From assembly GCA_018713005.1 (NCBI GenBank), contig DVFX01000126.1, positions 1 to 25,319 on the forward strand: a stretch of 25,319 nt of DNA. Direction: 5' to 3'. The DNA comes from Scatomorpha gallistercoris. GTDB lineage: Bacteria > Bacillota > Clostridia > Oscillospirales > Oscillospiraceae. A model generated the notes under the pieces. The model was given only the letters and a program-made list of their open reading frames with translations. It searched no databases and had not been told where the DNA came from. Below, piece after piece: positions 7,379 to 14,239 of this stretch (position 1 is the stretch's first letter; the number at the start of each line of letters is the position of its first letter). The position numbers were made by a program, and so were the translations under genes.

Positions 7379-8356
7379 ATGTATACCCACATCGAAGACA
7401 ACATATATACTATACCCGTGCCGCTGCCAAACAACCCGCTCCGGCAGCTCAATTCGTATGTTATAAAGGGCGAGGGGCGCAGCCTGGTCATCGACACGGG
7501 CTTCAAGCTCGAGGAGTGCCGCAAGGCCCTGTGCGATGGGCTGGAGGAGCTGGGGGTGGATATGAACTGCACGGATATTTTCCTCACGCACCTGCACTCC
7601 GACCACAGCGGCCTGGCCGCTGAGCTGGCCACGCAGAGCTCCAAGATATACATAAGCCGCGCAGACGGCGAGCTTTTGACGCTCAGCCTGACCCAGGGCC
7701 TGGGCAGGGTGGAGGAGTACCGCAGCTACGGCTTCTCCGAGAAAGAGCTGGAGAACTTCTGGGAGAACCCGTCGATGAAGTACCGCCAGGAGTTGCCCTT
7801 CAGCTTCACCTACGTCGCCGACGGAGACGTGCTGACCTACGGCGGGCGCAGGCTGGAGGTCATATTCACTCCCGGCCACACCCCCGGCCACGTCTGCCTG
7901 TATGACCGCGCGAACAAGGTGATGTTCCTCGGCGACCACGTCCTTTTCAACATCACGCCCAATATCACCACCTGGCCCTTCTTCGAGGACCCGCTGGGCC
8001 ACTACGTCCACAGCCTGATGGACATAAGCATATACGACGTGCGCCTGCCGCTGCCCGCGCACCGCGGCGTAAACGGCACGATGGCCGAGCGCATCGGCAC
8101 GATAATCGAACACCACGGCGCGCGCATACGCGAGATGCTGGACATCCTCACGGAGCGCCCGGGCCTGACGCCCTACGACCTCTCGGGTATGATGACCTGG
8201 CGCGTGCATGGCAAGACCAACTCCTGGGCGGACTTCCCGCTCAACCAGAAGTGGTTCGCCGTCGGCGAGACAGCGGCGCACCTGGACTACCTGCTAAAGC
8301 GAGGGAGAGTCCGCCGCGAATTCGACGGAAGATGCTGGCATTACAGCGTAGACTGA
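7379..8356 (+). CDS. MBL-fold metallo-hydrolase (glyoxalase II/LACTB2-like)
   Basis: This is a predicted two-metal hydrolase of 325 residues. The canonical HLHSDH motif (H71, H73, D75, H76) is intact. It is followed by GHTPGH (H167), FLGDH (D186) and PAHRGV (H228), giving a full metal-ligand set. The C-terminal 90 residues (after EHHGARIREM) form a helical or winged substrate-shaping domain like that in LACTB2-type proteins. The substrate cannot be inferred. The ATG at 7379 follows GGAACGGAGAG. It precedes the FMN reductase gene by 40 bases and may be co-transcribed with it. It belongs to a different subgroup from the other two MBL proteins in the window. Confidence 0.9.
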   Translation: MYTHIEDNIYTIPVPLPNNPLRQLNSYVIKGEGRSLVIDTGFKLEECRKALCDGLEELGVDMNCTDIFLTHLHSDHSGLAAELATQSSKIYISRADGELLTLSLTQGLGRVEEYRSYGFSEKELENFWENPSMKYRQELPFSFTYVADGDVLTYGGRRLEVIFTPGHTPGHVCLYDRANKVMFLGDHVLFNITPNITTWPFFEDPLGHYVHSLMDISIYDVRLPLPAHRGVNGTMAERIGTIIEHHGARIREMLDILTERPGLTPYDLSGMMTWRVHGKTNSWADFPLNQKWFAVGETAAHLDYLLKRGRVRREFDGRCWHYSVD

Positions 8357-8396
8357 ACGGCAGAGCGCTGCATTTTTACTTATGGAGGTACGGAAT

Positions 8397-9020
8397 ATGA
8401 AAGTTATGCTTTTGAACGGCAGCCCTCACGCAAAGGGCAACACCCGCCTCGCGCTCGAGGAGTGCGCCCGCACACTTGCTGAGTGCGGCGTGGAGGCCGA
8501 GATAGTAGACATCGGCGACGGCCCGGTGGCCGGGTGCCGCGCCTGCGGCGCGTGTTCAAGGCTGGGGCGCTGTGTCATTGACGACGGCGTGAACCGGTTT
8601 CGAGAAAAGCTCGCCGAAGCCGACGGCCTCATCGTTGGCACACCGGTGTACTACGCCTCGCCCAACGGCTCCGTCATATCTTTCATGGACCGGCTGTTCT
8701 TCAGCGGCCCGGCGGAGACCTTCAGGCACAAGCCTGCGGCGGCCGTTGCGGTTGCGCGCAGGGCGGGTACGGTGTGCAGCTTTGACGTGCTGAACAAGTA
8801 TTTTACCATACGGGAGATGCCGATAGCCGCGTCCAGCTACTGGAACGACTGCTTCGGCCAGACGCCGGGTCAGGCCGCGCAGGACGCGGAAGGGCTTCAG
8901 ACTATGCGCAACCTCGCGCGCAACATGGCCTGGCTGCTCAAGTGCATAGAGCTGGGCAGGGCCGCCGGCGTGAACCCGCCCGAAAACGAGATGGACGTCG
9001 CCACAAACTTCATACGCTGA
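8397..9020 (+). CDS. Flavodoxin-fold NAD(P)H-dependent FMN reductase
   Basis: The 207-residue protein begins MKVMLLNGSPHAKGNT, the FMN-phosphate binding loop of the NADPH-dependent FMN reductase/iron-sulfur flavoprotein family. GTPVYYASPNGS, the second flavin-contacting segment, follows. A CRACGACSRLGRC cysteine cluster (four Cys) resembles the compact cysteine motif of iron-sulfur flavoproteins, although its spacing here may instead be a redox or metal site. An in-frame ATG at 8382 overlaps the GGAGG that serves the ATG at 8397, so the latter is taken as the start. It is followed by a strong terminator. The physiological substrate is unknown. Confidence 0.9.
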   Translation: MKVMLLNGSPHAKGNTRLALEECARTLAECGVEAEIVDIGDGPVAGCRACGACSRLGRCVIDDGVNRFREKLAEADGLIVGTPVYYASPNGSVISFMDRLFFSGPAETFRHKPAAAVAVARRAGTVCSFDVLNKYFTIREMPIAASSYWNDCFGQTPGQAAQDAEGLQTMRNLARNMAWLLKCIELGRAAGVNPPENEMDVATNFIR

Positions 9021-9024
9021 AATG

Positions 9025-9050
9025 AGCGCCCGGGCATCCGGGCGCTTTTC
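9025..9050 (+). terminator. Rho-independent terminator after FMN reductase
   Basis: GCGCCCGG (9026-9033) pairs perfectly with CCGGGCGC (9038-9045) around a GCAT loop and is followed by TTTTC, 5 nt after the stop codon. Confidence 0.9.
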
Positions 9051-9090
9051 GCGTAAAAGCGCGTTTACAGAGCCGCGCGGCAATAATAAG

Positions 9091-9119
9091 TTGTATTTGG
9101 CACATGGATAAGGTATAAT
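9091..9119 (+). promoter_or_regulatory. Promoter for HpcH/HpaI-type aldolase
   Basis: TTGTAT (9091-9096), a 17-nt spacer and a perfect TATAAT (9114-9119) form a sigma-A type promoter. It sits between a terminator and the aldolase ATG at 9212, leaving a leader of roughly 85 nt with no obvious riboswitch fold. Confidence 0.65.
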
Positions 9120-9211
9120 AGCGCCGTAGCGGCGGGTACAAGCCGTGACGCAGAGAGAAAATGAGATAAACCGGTGCTTCGTGCGCCGCGCAGGATATGG
9201 GAGGCCGTACA

Positions 9212-9985
9212 ATGGAAAACCGCGTACTTGAGAAATTCCACGCCGGGGACAAGAGCCTCGGAACGTTCACACACCTGCTCAGCGCCCCGGCCATCGAGGC
9301 GCTGGCTTACACCGGGCTGGACTACGTCATAATCGACATGGAGCACAGCCCCATCGCGGCCGAGCACGCTGCGGAGCTCGTGGGCGTGGCCTCGGGCGCG
9401 GGCCTCGCGCCCTTTGTGCGCGTGGACGCCATACAGCGCAGCCCCGTGCTGAAGATGCTGGACGTCGGCGCGGCGGGCCTGATAGTGCCCGGCGTCGAGA
9501 GCGTGGACGAGGTGAAGAAGCTCGTCGAATACGCGCGCTTTGCCCCGGTCGGCAACAGGGGCTACTGCCCGAGCCGCGACGGCGGCTGGGGCATGGCCGA
9601 GTGCTACGGCGAGGGCATGAACGGGTACATGGAGCGCGCAAACGCCAACACCCTGCTCCTGCCCCAGTGCGAGACCATGGGCTGCCTTGAGAACATAGAC
9701 GATATCCTCTCGCTTGACGGCGTGGACGGCATCTTCATCGGGCCCTTCGACCTCTCTATCGCCCTGGGCATACCCGGCGATTTCGCCAACGAGAGGCACA
9801 TAAACGCCGTCGAACGTGTCCTCGAGGCCTGCAAGAAGCACGGCAAGCTCTCCGTGATGTTCTGCGGCTCGCCCGAGGCCGCCGCCGGATATTTCAGGCA
9901 GGGCTTCGACTCCGTCACGATGTCCCTGGACATCTCTGTGCTCGCCGACGCCTTCACGGACATCGTGAAGCGCTCCATGTCCTGA
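9212..9985 (+). CDS. HpcH/HpaI family class II aldolase
   Basis: This is a predicted metal-dependent aldolase that cleaves or forms 2-keto-3-deoxy acids (HpaI, GarL and RhmA type), 257 residues. The catalytic pattern is complete: DMEHSP with H45, FVRVD with R70, and the metal ligands E154 (LPQCET) and D180 (IGPFDLS). H45 and R70 coincide with the numbering of E. coli HpaI as I recall it. Closely related folds include citrate lyase beta, but the GPFDLS motif favours the aldolase group. GGGAGG precedes the ATG at 9212, and an earlier in-frame ATG at 9197 overlaps that site. It is monocistronic, with its own promoter and terminator. The sugar-acid substrate is not deducible. Confidence 0.92.
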   Translation: MENRVLEKFHAGDKSLGTFTHLLSAPAIEALAYTGLDYVIIDMEHSPIAAEHAAELVGVASGAGLAPFVRVDAIQRSPVLKMLDVGAAGLIVPGVESVDEVKKLVEYARFAPVGNRGYCPSRDGGWGMAECYGEGMNGYMERANANTLLLPQCETMGCLENIDDILSLDGVDGIFIGPFDLSIALGIPGDFANERHINAVERVLEACKKHGKLSVMFCGSPEAAAGYFRQGFDSVTMSLDISVLADAFTDIVKRSMS

Positions 9986-9992
9986 ATACATC

Positions 9993-10024
9993 GGCCCTGC
10001 CGTACTGCGCGGCAGGGCCTTTTC
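9993..10024 (+). terminator. Rho-independent terminator after aldolase
   Basis: GGCCCTGCCG (9993-10002) pairs with CGGCAGGGCC (10010-10019) around a 7-nt loop, followed by a T-run (TTTT). Confidence 0.92.
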
Positions 10025-10049
10025 ATATTTGCTGAAGGGGAGGGGACAC

Positions 10050-11570
10050 ATGGTCACAAAGATACGCTCGCTGGGCATACGCGGTATCGGGGGCTACGAG
10101 GTGTCGGTGGAGTGCGCCCTGGCTCAGGGCCTGCCCGAGTTCAACATCGTCGGCCTGCCCGACGCCGCGGTCAAGGAGGCGCGCGACCGAGTGCGCTCGG
10201 CCATACGCAGCTCGGGACTGAGCTTTCCCGTGTCGCGCCTGACGGTCAACCTGGCCCCGGCGGACACGCGCAAGGCCGGCACGACGTACGATTTGCCGGT
10301 GCTGCTGGGCATCTTGTCCGCCGCCGGGAACATCAGGCAGCCGCCGGACAGCTGCGCATTCATCGGCGAGCTCTCGCTGGGCGGGGATTTGCGCCCGGTT
10401 CGCGGCGCGCTGCCGATGGCGCTTGCGGCCGCGCGCGCCGGGGTGAAGCAGCTCTTCGTACCCGAGGAAAACGCCGGTGAAGCGGCCTTCGCCGACGGCC
10501 TCGAGGTCTACGGCGTGAAGAGCGTGTCCCAGCTGCTGCAATACCTGCGCGGCCAGATAGAGCTTGAGCCCACCGCCGCGCCGGACATAGAGTCGGTGCG
10601 CGTGCCGGGGCCGGACTTCTCGGAGGTCAAGGGCCAGGCGAACGTAAAGCGCGCCCTCGAGGTCGCCGCTGCGGGCGGACACAACGTGCTGATGATAGGC
10701 CCGCCGGGCGCGGGCAAGAGCATGCTCGCCAAGCGCATACCCTCCATCCTGCCGGACATGAGCCGCGCCGAAATGCTGCAAACCACCGAGATACACTCCG
10801 TGGCCGGACTGACCGGCAGCACGCGGCCCGTCGTGACAGAGAGGCCCTTCCGCTCGCCGCACCACACCATATCCGCCGCCGCGCTCGCGGGCGGCTCACA
10901 GCTGCAGCCGGGCGAATTGAGCCTCGCCAACAACGGCATCCTGTTCATGGACGAGCTGCCGGAGTTCCACCGCGACGTGCGCGAGGCGCTCAGGCAGCCG
11001 CTTGAGGACGGGGTGGTGACCGTGTCGCGCGCGGCGGGGACGGTGACCTACCCGAGCCGCTTCATGCTCGTGTGCGCGATGAACCCCTGCCGCTGCGGCT
11101 GGTACGGACACCCGACGCGGCGCTGCACCTGCTCACCCACGGAGCTCAAGCGCTACCGCGCCCGCGTCTCCGGCCCGCTGCTCGACCGTATCGACATCGC
11201 CGTCGAGGTGCCTGCGCTCGAGTATACGGAGCTCTCCGGCAAGGCGGAGGCGGAGCCCTCGCGCGAGATAAAAAAGCGCGTGGACGCCGCGCGTAGGATT
11301 CAGCGCGGCCGCCTGGCGGGTACGGGCGTGGACTGCAACGCGCACATGGGCCCGCGCGAAATGGAGCGCTGCTGCGCGCTCTCGGCCGAGTGCTCGGCGC
11401 TGATGGAGCAGGCGTACAAGGCGATGGGCCTCACCGCGCGCAGCTATGACCGCATCCTCCGCGTCGCGCGCACGATAGCCGACCTCGCGGGCAGTCCGGA
11501 CATACAAACTGCCCACCTCGCCGAGGCCATCCAGTACCGTTCCGTGGACCTGGACACCGGGGAGGAATGA
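10050..11570 (+). CDS. comM: YifB/ComM family Mg-chelatase-like AAA+ ATPase
   Basis: The 506-residue protein is a full-length ComM/YifB. The N-terminal Lon-protease-like (S5 fold) domain covers about residues 1-165 (GLPDAAVKEARDRVRSAI). Then comes an AAA+ Mg-chelatase domain with Walker A GPPGAGKS (217-224) and Walker B ILFMDE (D301, E302). A compact cysteine cluster (C347, C349, C359, C361) follows, then the C-terminal lid domain ending near VDLDTGEE. ComM of Gram-negative bacteria is a hexameric branch-migration helicase that helps integrate DNA taken up in transformation; the Firmicutes role is less well known. The ATG at 10050 follows GGGGAGGGG. It converges on the island and, before the island, probably on the ComEC-like MBL gene. 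Confidence 0.95.
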   Translation: MVTKIRSLGIRGIGGYEVSVECALAQGLPEFNIVGLPDAAVKEARDRVRSAIRSSGLSFPVSRLTVNLAPADTRKAGTTYDLPVLLGILSAAGNIRQPPDSCAFIGELSLGGDLRPVRGALPMALAAARAGVKQLFVPEENAGEAAFADGLEVYGVKSVSQLLQYLRGQIELEPTAAPDIESVRVPGPDFSEVKGQANVKRALEVAAAGGHNVLMIGPPGAGKSMLAKRIPSILPDMSRAEMLQTTEIHSVAGLTGSTRPVVTERPFRSPHHTISAAALAGGSQLQPGELSLANNGILFMDELPEFHRDVREALRQPLEDGVVTVSRAAGTVTYPSRFMLVCAMNPCRCGWYGHPTRRCTCSPTELKRYRARVSGPLLDRIDIAVEVPALEYTELSGKAEAEPSREIKKRVDAARRIQRGRLAGTGVDCNAHMGPREMERCCALSAECSALMEQAYKAMGLTARSYDRILRVARTIADLAGSPDIQTAHLAEAIQYRSVDLDTGEE

Positions 11571-11745
11571 GGGAACGCCAGACCACTACGGGCCGGCGGC
11601 GCGGGTGATGGTACACAATCTGTTTAGGCGGTAGGCTTTGAGATGGATGTAAGCGCATAATATCATACATGAGCAGGAAATGGATACAGAGCGACCGCAA
11701 GGATCGAACTCACAATACGGTTAGAAAATATCTGAGCACATTAGG
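11571..11745 (+). other. Non-coding stretch downstream of comM
   Basis: No convincing gene is present. The 11571-11961 interval as a whole holds this plain stretch, a bidirectional terminator, the orphan MBL 3' end and a second terminator. Within it, 11697-11713 read on the minus strand resembles a tRNA T-arm (TTCGATC loop with a 5-bp stem including two wobble pairs), but no other tRNA arm is present. Confidence 0.5.
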
Positions 11746-11773
11746 AAAAGCCCGGGAGCTTCCCGGGCTTTTT
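11746..11773. terminator. Bidirectional terminator between comM and MBL 3' remnant
   Basis: AAAAGCCCGGGA (11746-11757) pairs with the T-rich arm at 11761-11772 (TCCCGGGC followed by TTTT), leaving a very short loop. A- and T-runs on the two sides allow termination in both directions. The GC-rich stem resembles the native terminators of the window. It directly abuts the orphan stop codon of the MBL remnant, just as the right-hand terminator abuts the intact gene. Confidence 0.85.
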
Positions 11774-11847
11774 CACGCGGCGCGGATTATCTCTGCGCCG
11801 TCCGAGTGCAGTGTGATGTCCCCGTCCCTGTCCGTGCGCAGCAGAGC
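11773..11847 (-). pseudogene. Orphan 3' end of the ComEC-like MBL gene
   Basis: Read on the minus strand, this encodes LLRTDRDGDITLHSDG and then the AEIIRAA ending plus a TGA stop, identical at protein level to the end of the MBL protein encoded at 16137-17042. The DNA differs at four positions, all silent third-codon positions (Gly GGG/GGA, Thr ACA/ACC, Ser TCG/TCC, Ala GCA/GCG). Upstream of the Leu-Leu the similarity stops and there is no start codon or MBL domain. It is therefore a fragment split off from a once functional copy, not a gene. Confidence 0.85.
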
Positions 11848-11925
11848 GCGAACCACGGAAACTGCAGGAGATAAGAAAAGCGGGACATCCGCTTGATATG
11901 TACAAAAGGCCAAAATACTAATAGC

Positions 11926-11960
11926 AAATACAGCCTGCGTCAATAACGCAGACTGTATTT
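11926..11960. terminator. Terminator after the histidine kinase gene
   Basis: AAATACAG (11926-11933) pairs with CTGTATTT (11953-11960), and inner CTGCG pairs with CGCAG around TCAATAA, with one mismatch. T-runs flank it. It begins just after the kinase stop codon (11962-11964) and may work in both directions. Confidence 0.75.
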
Positions 11961-11961
11961 T

Positions 11962-13269
11962 TCATTGCAGTGGTATAAGCATTGTAAGCTTGAACCAGTA
12001 TTCAGACTCTACGTCTATATCTATCGTGCCGCCGTATTTTTTCAAGACTCTCTGGATGTTTCGTAGGCCGATACCGTGCTCGGCTCCGCCCAACTTGGAG
12101 GTGCACGGCAGCCCGTTGTCAAAGGCAATTTCGCCCCGGTATGAATTGTTGACTGAGATTATGAGCTGCCCTATACTTTCCTGAGAGCGTATTAGTATTT
12201 GTCGCTCATTTTCCGGCACGCCGTCACATGCCTCAATGGCGTTGTCTACTGCGTTGCCAAACAGTGTACACAGATCCATGTCTTCTATGAAATTTATCTG
12301 TTGAAAATTAAGTATGAGGCTCATATCTATATGGTGCCGCTCAGCCTCCTCCAGCTTCTGAGACAAGAGGCCGTTTAGAACCTGGTTGCCAGTTTCTACA
12401 TGAATTTCATAGTTCTGCATGCTTTGCAGCAGCGAGTCGATGTAGCGTTTGACGGCTCTGGAGTTTTCACCTTGTGACAGGGCGTTGATAGCGAGCAGAT
12501 GGTTCTTAATGTCGTGATATAGCTGGCGCAGGTCGGTGTCGCCCTTCTGCTTACTCTCCAGATTCCTAAAACGGTAGTAGTTGATTATTTCCTGTACCCG
12601 TATCTCTTCCTGTTGCTTTTTAATGTATGTGCCGCGCTCAAAAACAACGAGAAATCCCAGAAGAAACAGCTGTAAAAATACGGGAAAGAGAATGGATTCG
12701 AGCGGGTGCTCGCCCGGCAGCCTGCTGGCGTTGTTAGATACCTGCTTCACGTACATTTCGCAGAGTATTATAAACATGATTACAACCCACTGTATAGAAT
12801 TGGGCCCAGTGATGTTGCGGAACGGGACGAGTTTGGCGACAACGAACAGAGGCGAGGCCATGCATGTGACGCGGATCGCCATAGATACAAGTTCAGACAT
12901 GAACGGTGAGACAGAGAGCCCCATGTCGCCCTGGACGACTATTGGGAAAAGCATTGGCGTAAAGAGAATATTCTGGCAGGCAGCCCAGCATGTACACGCA
13001 AACAGTGAAAAATATGCGCACCGCTTCCACTCTATGCGATACAGGAGACGCAGAAAGGCAAAGTAGCAGAGCGAGCGGTATGAAAACCGGAAGACGAAGT
13101 TGCCTATATTAATCTGAGCATAAAGCAAAAGCGTTGCGGCCAGCGACAGCGCTGCCGCTACAGCTCTTCCGGGAGCAGGATGGACTTCGTGGCTAACCGT
13201 CCGCAGGAACAGAAAGGATATAACTATATCTGGGAAAAACTGTATTAAATTGTGCGCGGTCGTACTCAT
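11962..13269 (-). CDS. GHKL-type sensor histidine kinase (AgrC/ComD-like)
   Basis: This is a membrane sensor kinase of 435 residues. Six or seven hydrophobic segments fill residues 1-212, a layout typical of kinases that sense peptides or membrane-associated signals. A coiled linker follows, then the phosphoacceptor motif YHDIKNHL (H252), the N-box FGNAVDNAIEA (N339, D342, N343) and the G-box EHGIGLRNI (GIGL at 399-402). This is the AgrC/ComD/HPK10 class, which normally pairs with LytTR regulators. Its ATG at 13269 overlaps the regulator stop by four bases. No agrB or agrD-like peptide gene is present nearby, so the signal is unknown. Codon use is AT-richer than in the flanking genes, suggesting transfer. 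Confidence 0.93.
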   Translation of the reverse strand: MSTTAHNLIQFFPDIVISFLFLRTVSHEVHPAPGRAVAAALSLAATLLLYAQINIGNFVFRFSYRSLCYFAFLRLLYRIEWKRCAYFSLFACTCWAACQNILFTPMLFPIVVQGDMGLSVSPFMSELVSMAIRVTCMASPLFVVAKLVPFRNITGPNSIQWVVIMFIILCEMYVKQVSNNASRLPGEHPLESILFPVFLQLFLLGFLVVFERGTYIKKQQEEIRVQEIINYYRFRNLESKQKGDTDLRQLYHDIKNHLLAINALSQGENSRAVKRYIDSLLQSMQNYEIHVETGNQVLNGLLSQKLEEAERHHIDMSLILNFQQINFIEDMDLCTLFGNAVDNAIEACDGVPENERQILIRSQESIGQLIISVNNSYRGEIAFDNGLPCTSKLGGAEHGIGLRNIQRVLKKYGGTIDIDVESEYWFKLTMLIPLQ

Positions 13270-13982
13270 ACCATGCCTTCCCTGAAGCGAGCGAACGCAG
13301 AGAGGAACGTCTTCCTCCTGTGGCGGCTGAGCGGCACAGCCTTTCCACCTGACAGCGTCACAATGTCAGAGTCAATGCGCTCCACATGCCGCAGGTTAAT
13401 AATATAGCTTTTGTGGCAGCGGAAGAAACCGATTCTGGTCAGCTGCTCCTCGGCCTTGCTCAACGTTATCTGGCAGGGCAGCGACGTGCCGTCAAGGAGG
13501 TTCGCAAAAACTGAATGGCCGTACACCTCTAGATAGAGGATGTATTTTGTGTGAACAACCAACGAATCAGCACCGTTTCTGATTTCCCATGTGTAGCCTA
13601 TCTCCCTGCGCAAATGTGCCAGAAGGTCTTCCATTAGCCTCTTGAACACCGCATATTTCAGCGGCTTGCGCAGGAAACCGAAGGCATGAACCTCATAGCC
13701 CTCAATCGCGTATTGGGCCATGGTCGTGATAAATACCAGGGAGACCCTGCTGCCACGTGCGCGCAACTCCCTGGCTGCGTCCATCCCGCTCATGCCGTTC
13801 ATACGTATGTCCAAGAGCACTAGATCTGGTTCACCGCCTGTATTTTGCAGCAGGGCCTCGGCACTGTGGAATATGCGAACGCTAAACTGCTCACCGGTGT
13901 CATCATGCATTTTATCCAAATAGCTGGACAGAATTGAGCACTCTTGCACCTCGTCGTCGCATATGTCTACTTTCCATGCCAT
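13266..13982 (-). CDS. LytTR-family response regulator
   Basis: The 238-residue protein has a receiver domain with acidic pair D9-D10, phosphoacceptor D58 (LVLLDIRMNGMSG), a TT motif (FITTMAQYA) and the conserved lysine in FLRKPLK. A LytTR DNA-binding domain follows from about residue 133 (YILYLEVYGHSVF, FFRCHKSYIINLRHV, VPLSRHRRKTF). It is first in a two-gene operon with the kinase (ATGA overlap) and divergent from the hydrolase gene. The AGGTGA ribosome site lies 8 nt before the ATG at 13982. Its probable targets are the repeated CCAGTTG-like elements in the divergent region, including one inside its own promoter. Confidence 0.95.
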   Translation of the reverse strand: MAWKVDICDDEVQECSILSSYLDKMHDDTGEQFSVRIFHSAEALLQNTGGEPDLVLLDIRMNGMSGMDAARELRARGSRVSLVFITTMAQYAIEGYEVHAFGFLRKPLKYAVFKRLMEDLLAHLRREIGYTWEIRNGADSLVVHTKYILYLEVYGHSVFANLLDGTSLPCQITLSKAEEQLTRIGFFRCHKSYIINLRHVERIDSDIVTLSGGKAVPLSRHRRKTFLSAFARFREGMV

Positions 13983-14035
13983 AAATAGTTCACCTACATA
14001 AAAGTCAGCTCAAATTTTACTAGATCTTTAGATTG

Positions 14036-14064
14036 ATTATACAAGTTTTGACCGAGTTAGTCAA
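14036..14064 (-). promoter_or_regulatory. Promoter of the response regulator-kinase operon
   Basis: On the minus strand TTGACT (14064-14059), exactly 17 nt, and a perfect TATAAT (14041-14036) form a near-consensus sigma-A promoter. The spacer contains one of the putative LytTR elements. An inverted repeat TTTGAC-N7-GTCAAA (14047-14065) overlaps the -35, so autoregulation is plausible. Confidence 0.8.
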
Positions 14065-14146
14065 ATTTCCTCGTGCCATTCAGGAGCTATTTTTGACCAG
14101 TTGGGAAAGATCTTTTCCTCATAGGCAGAGAAAAAAGCCAGTTGAG
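14046..14146. promoter_or_regulatory. Three LytTR-like operator elements
   Basis: TTTTGACCGAGTTAG (14046-14060) and TTTTGACCAGTTGGG (14091-14105) are an imperfect direct repeat 45 nt apart. A third relative, AAAAAGCCAGTTGAG, is at 14132-14146. The cores CCAGTTGGG and CCAGTTGAG match eight of nine positions of the LytTR consensus as I recall it ([TA][AC][CA]GTTN[AG][TG]). The last two are 41 nt apart, about twice the usual 21-nt spacing of LytTR half-sites. The nearest one lies 9 nt upstream of the hydrolase -35. Confidence 0.5.
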
Positions 14147-14155
14147 AAGAGCCTA

Positions 14156-14184
14156 TTGTGATTTTTACCGATAATTTCTATAAT
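14156..14184 (+). promoter_or_regulatory. Promoter of the membrane hydrolase gene
   Basis: TTGTGA (14156-14161), 17 nt, and perfect TATAAT (14179-14184) lie 55 bases before the GTG start at 14240. The imperfect -35 with an operator-like repeat just upstream is the usual shape of an activator-dependent promoter. Confidence 0.6.
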
Positions 14185-14239
14185 AACATCACTAAGCGAT
14201 GCGCATTGATAATTATTTCGCAAAAAGGGGAGGTAAAAG

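Noticed and set aside
11669..11896. 75-codon plus-strand frame across the terminator and MBL remnant
   Set aside because: It reads through a strong hairpin and antisense to the MBL remnant, and has no ribosome site.
13983..14239. Possible agrD-like autoinducing peptide gene beside the kinase
   Set aside because: No short frame with a ribosome site and an AgrD-like amphipathic leader or cysteine core was found here or at 11842-11961, and no agrB-like gene is present.
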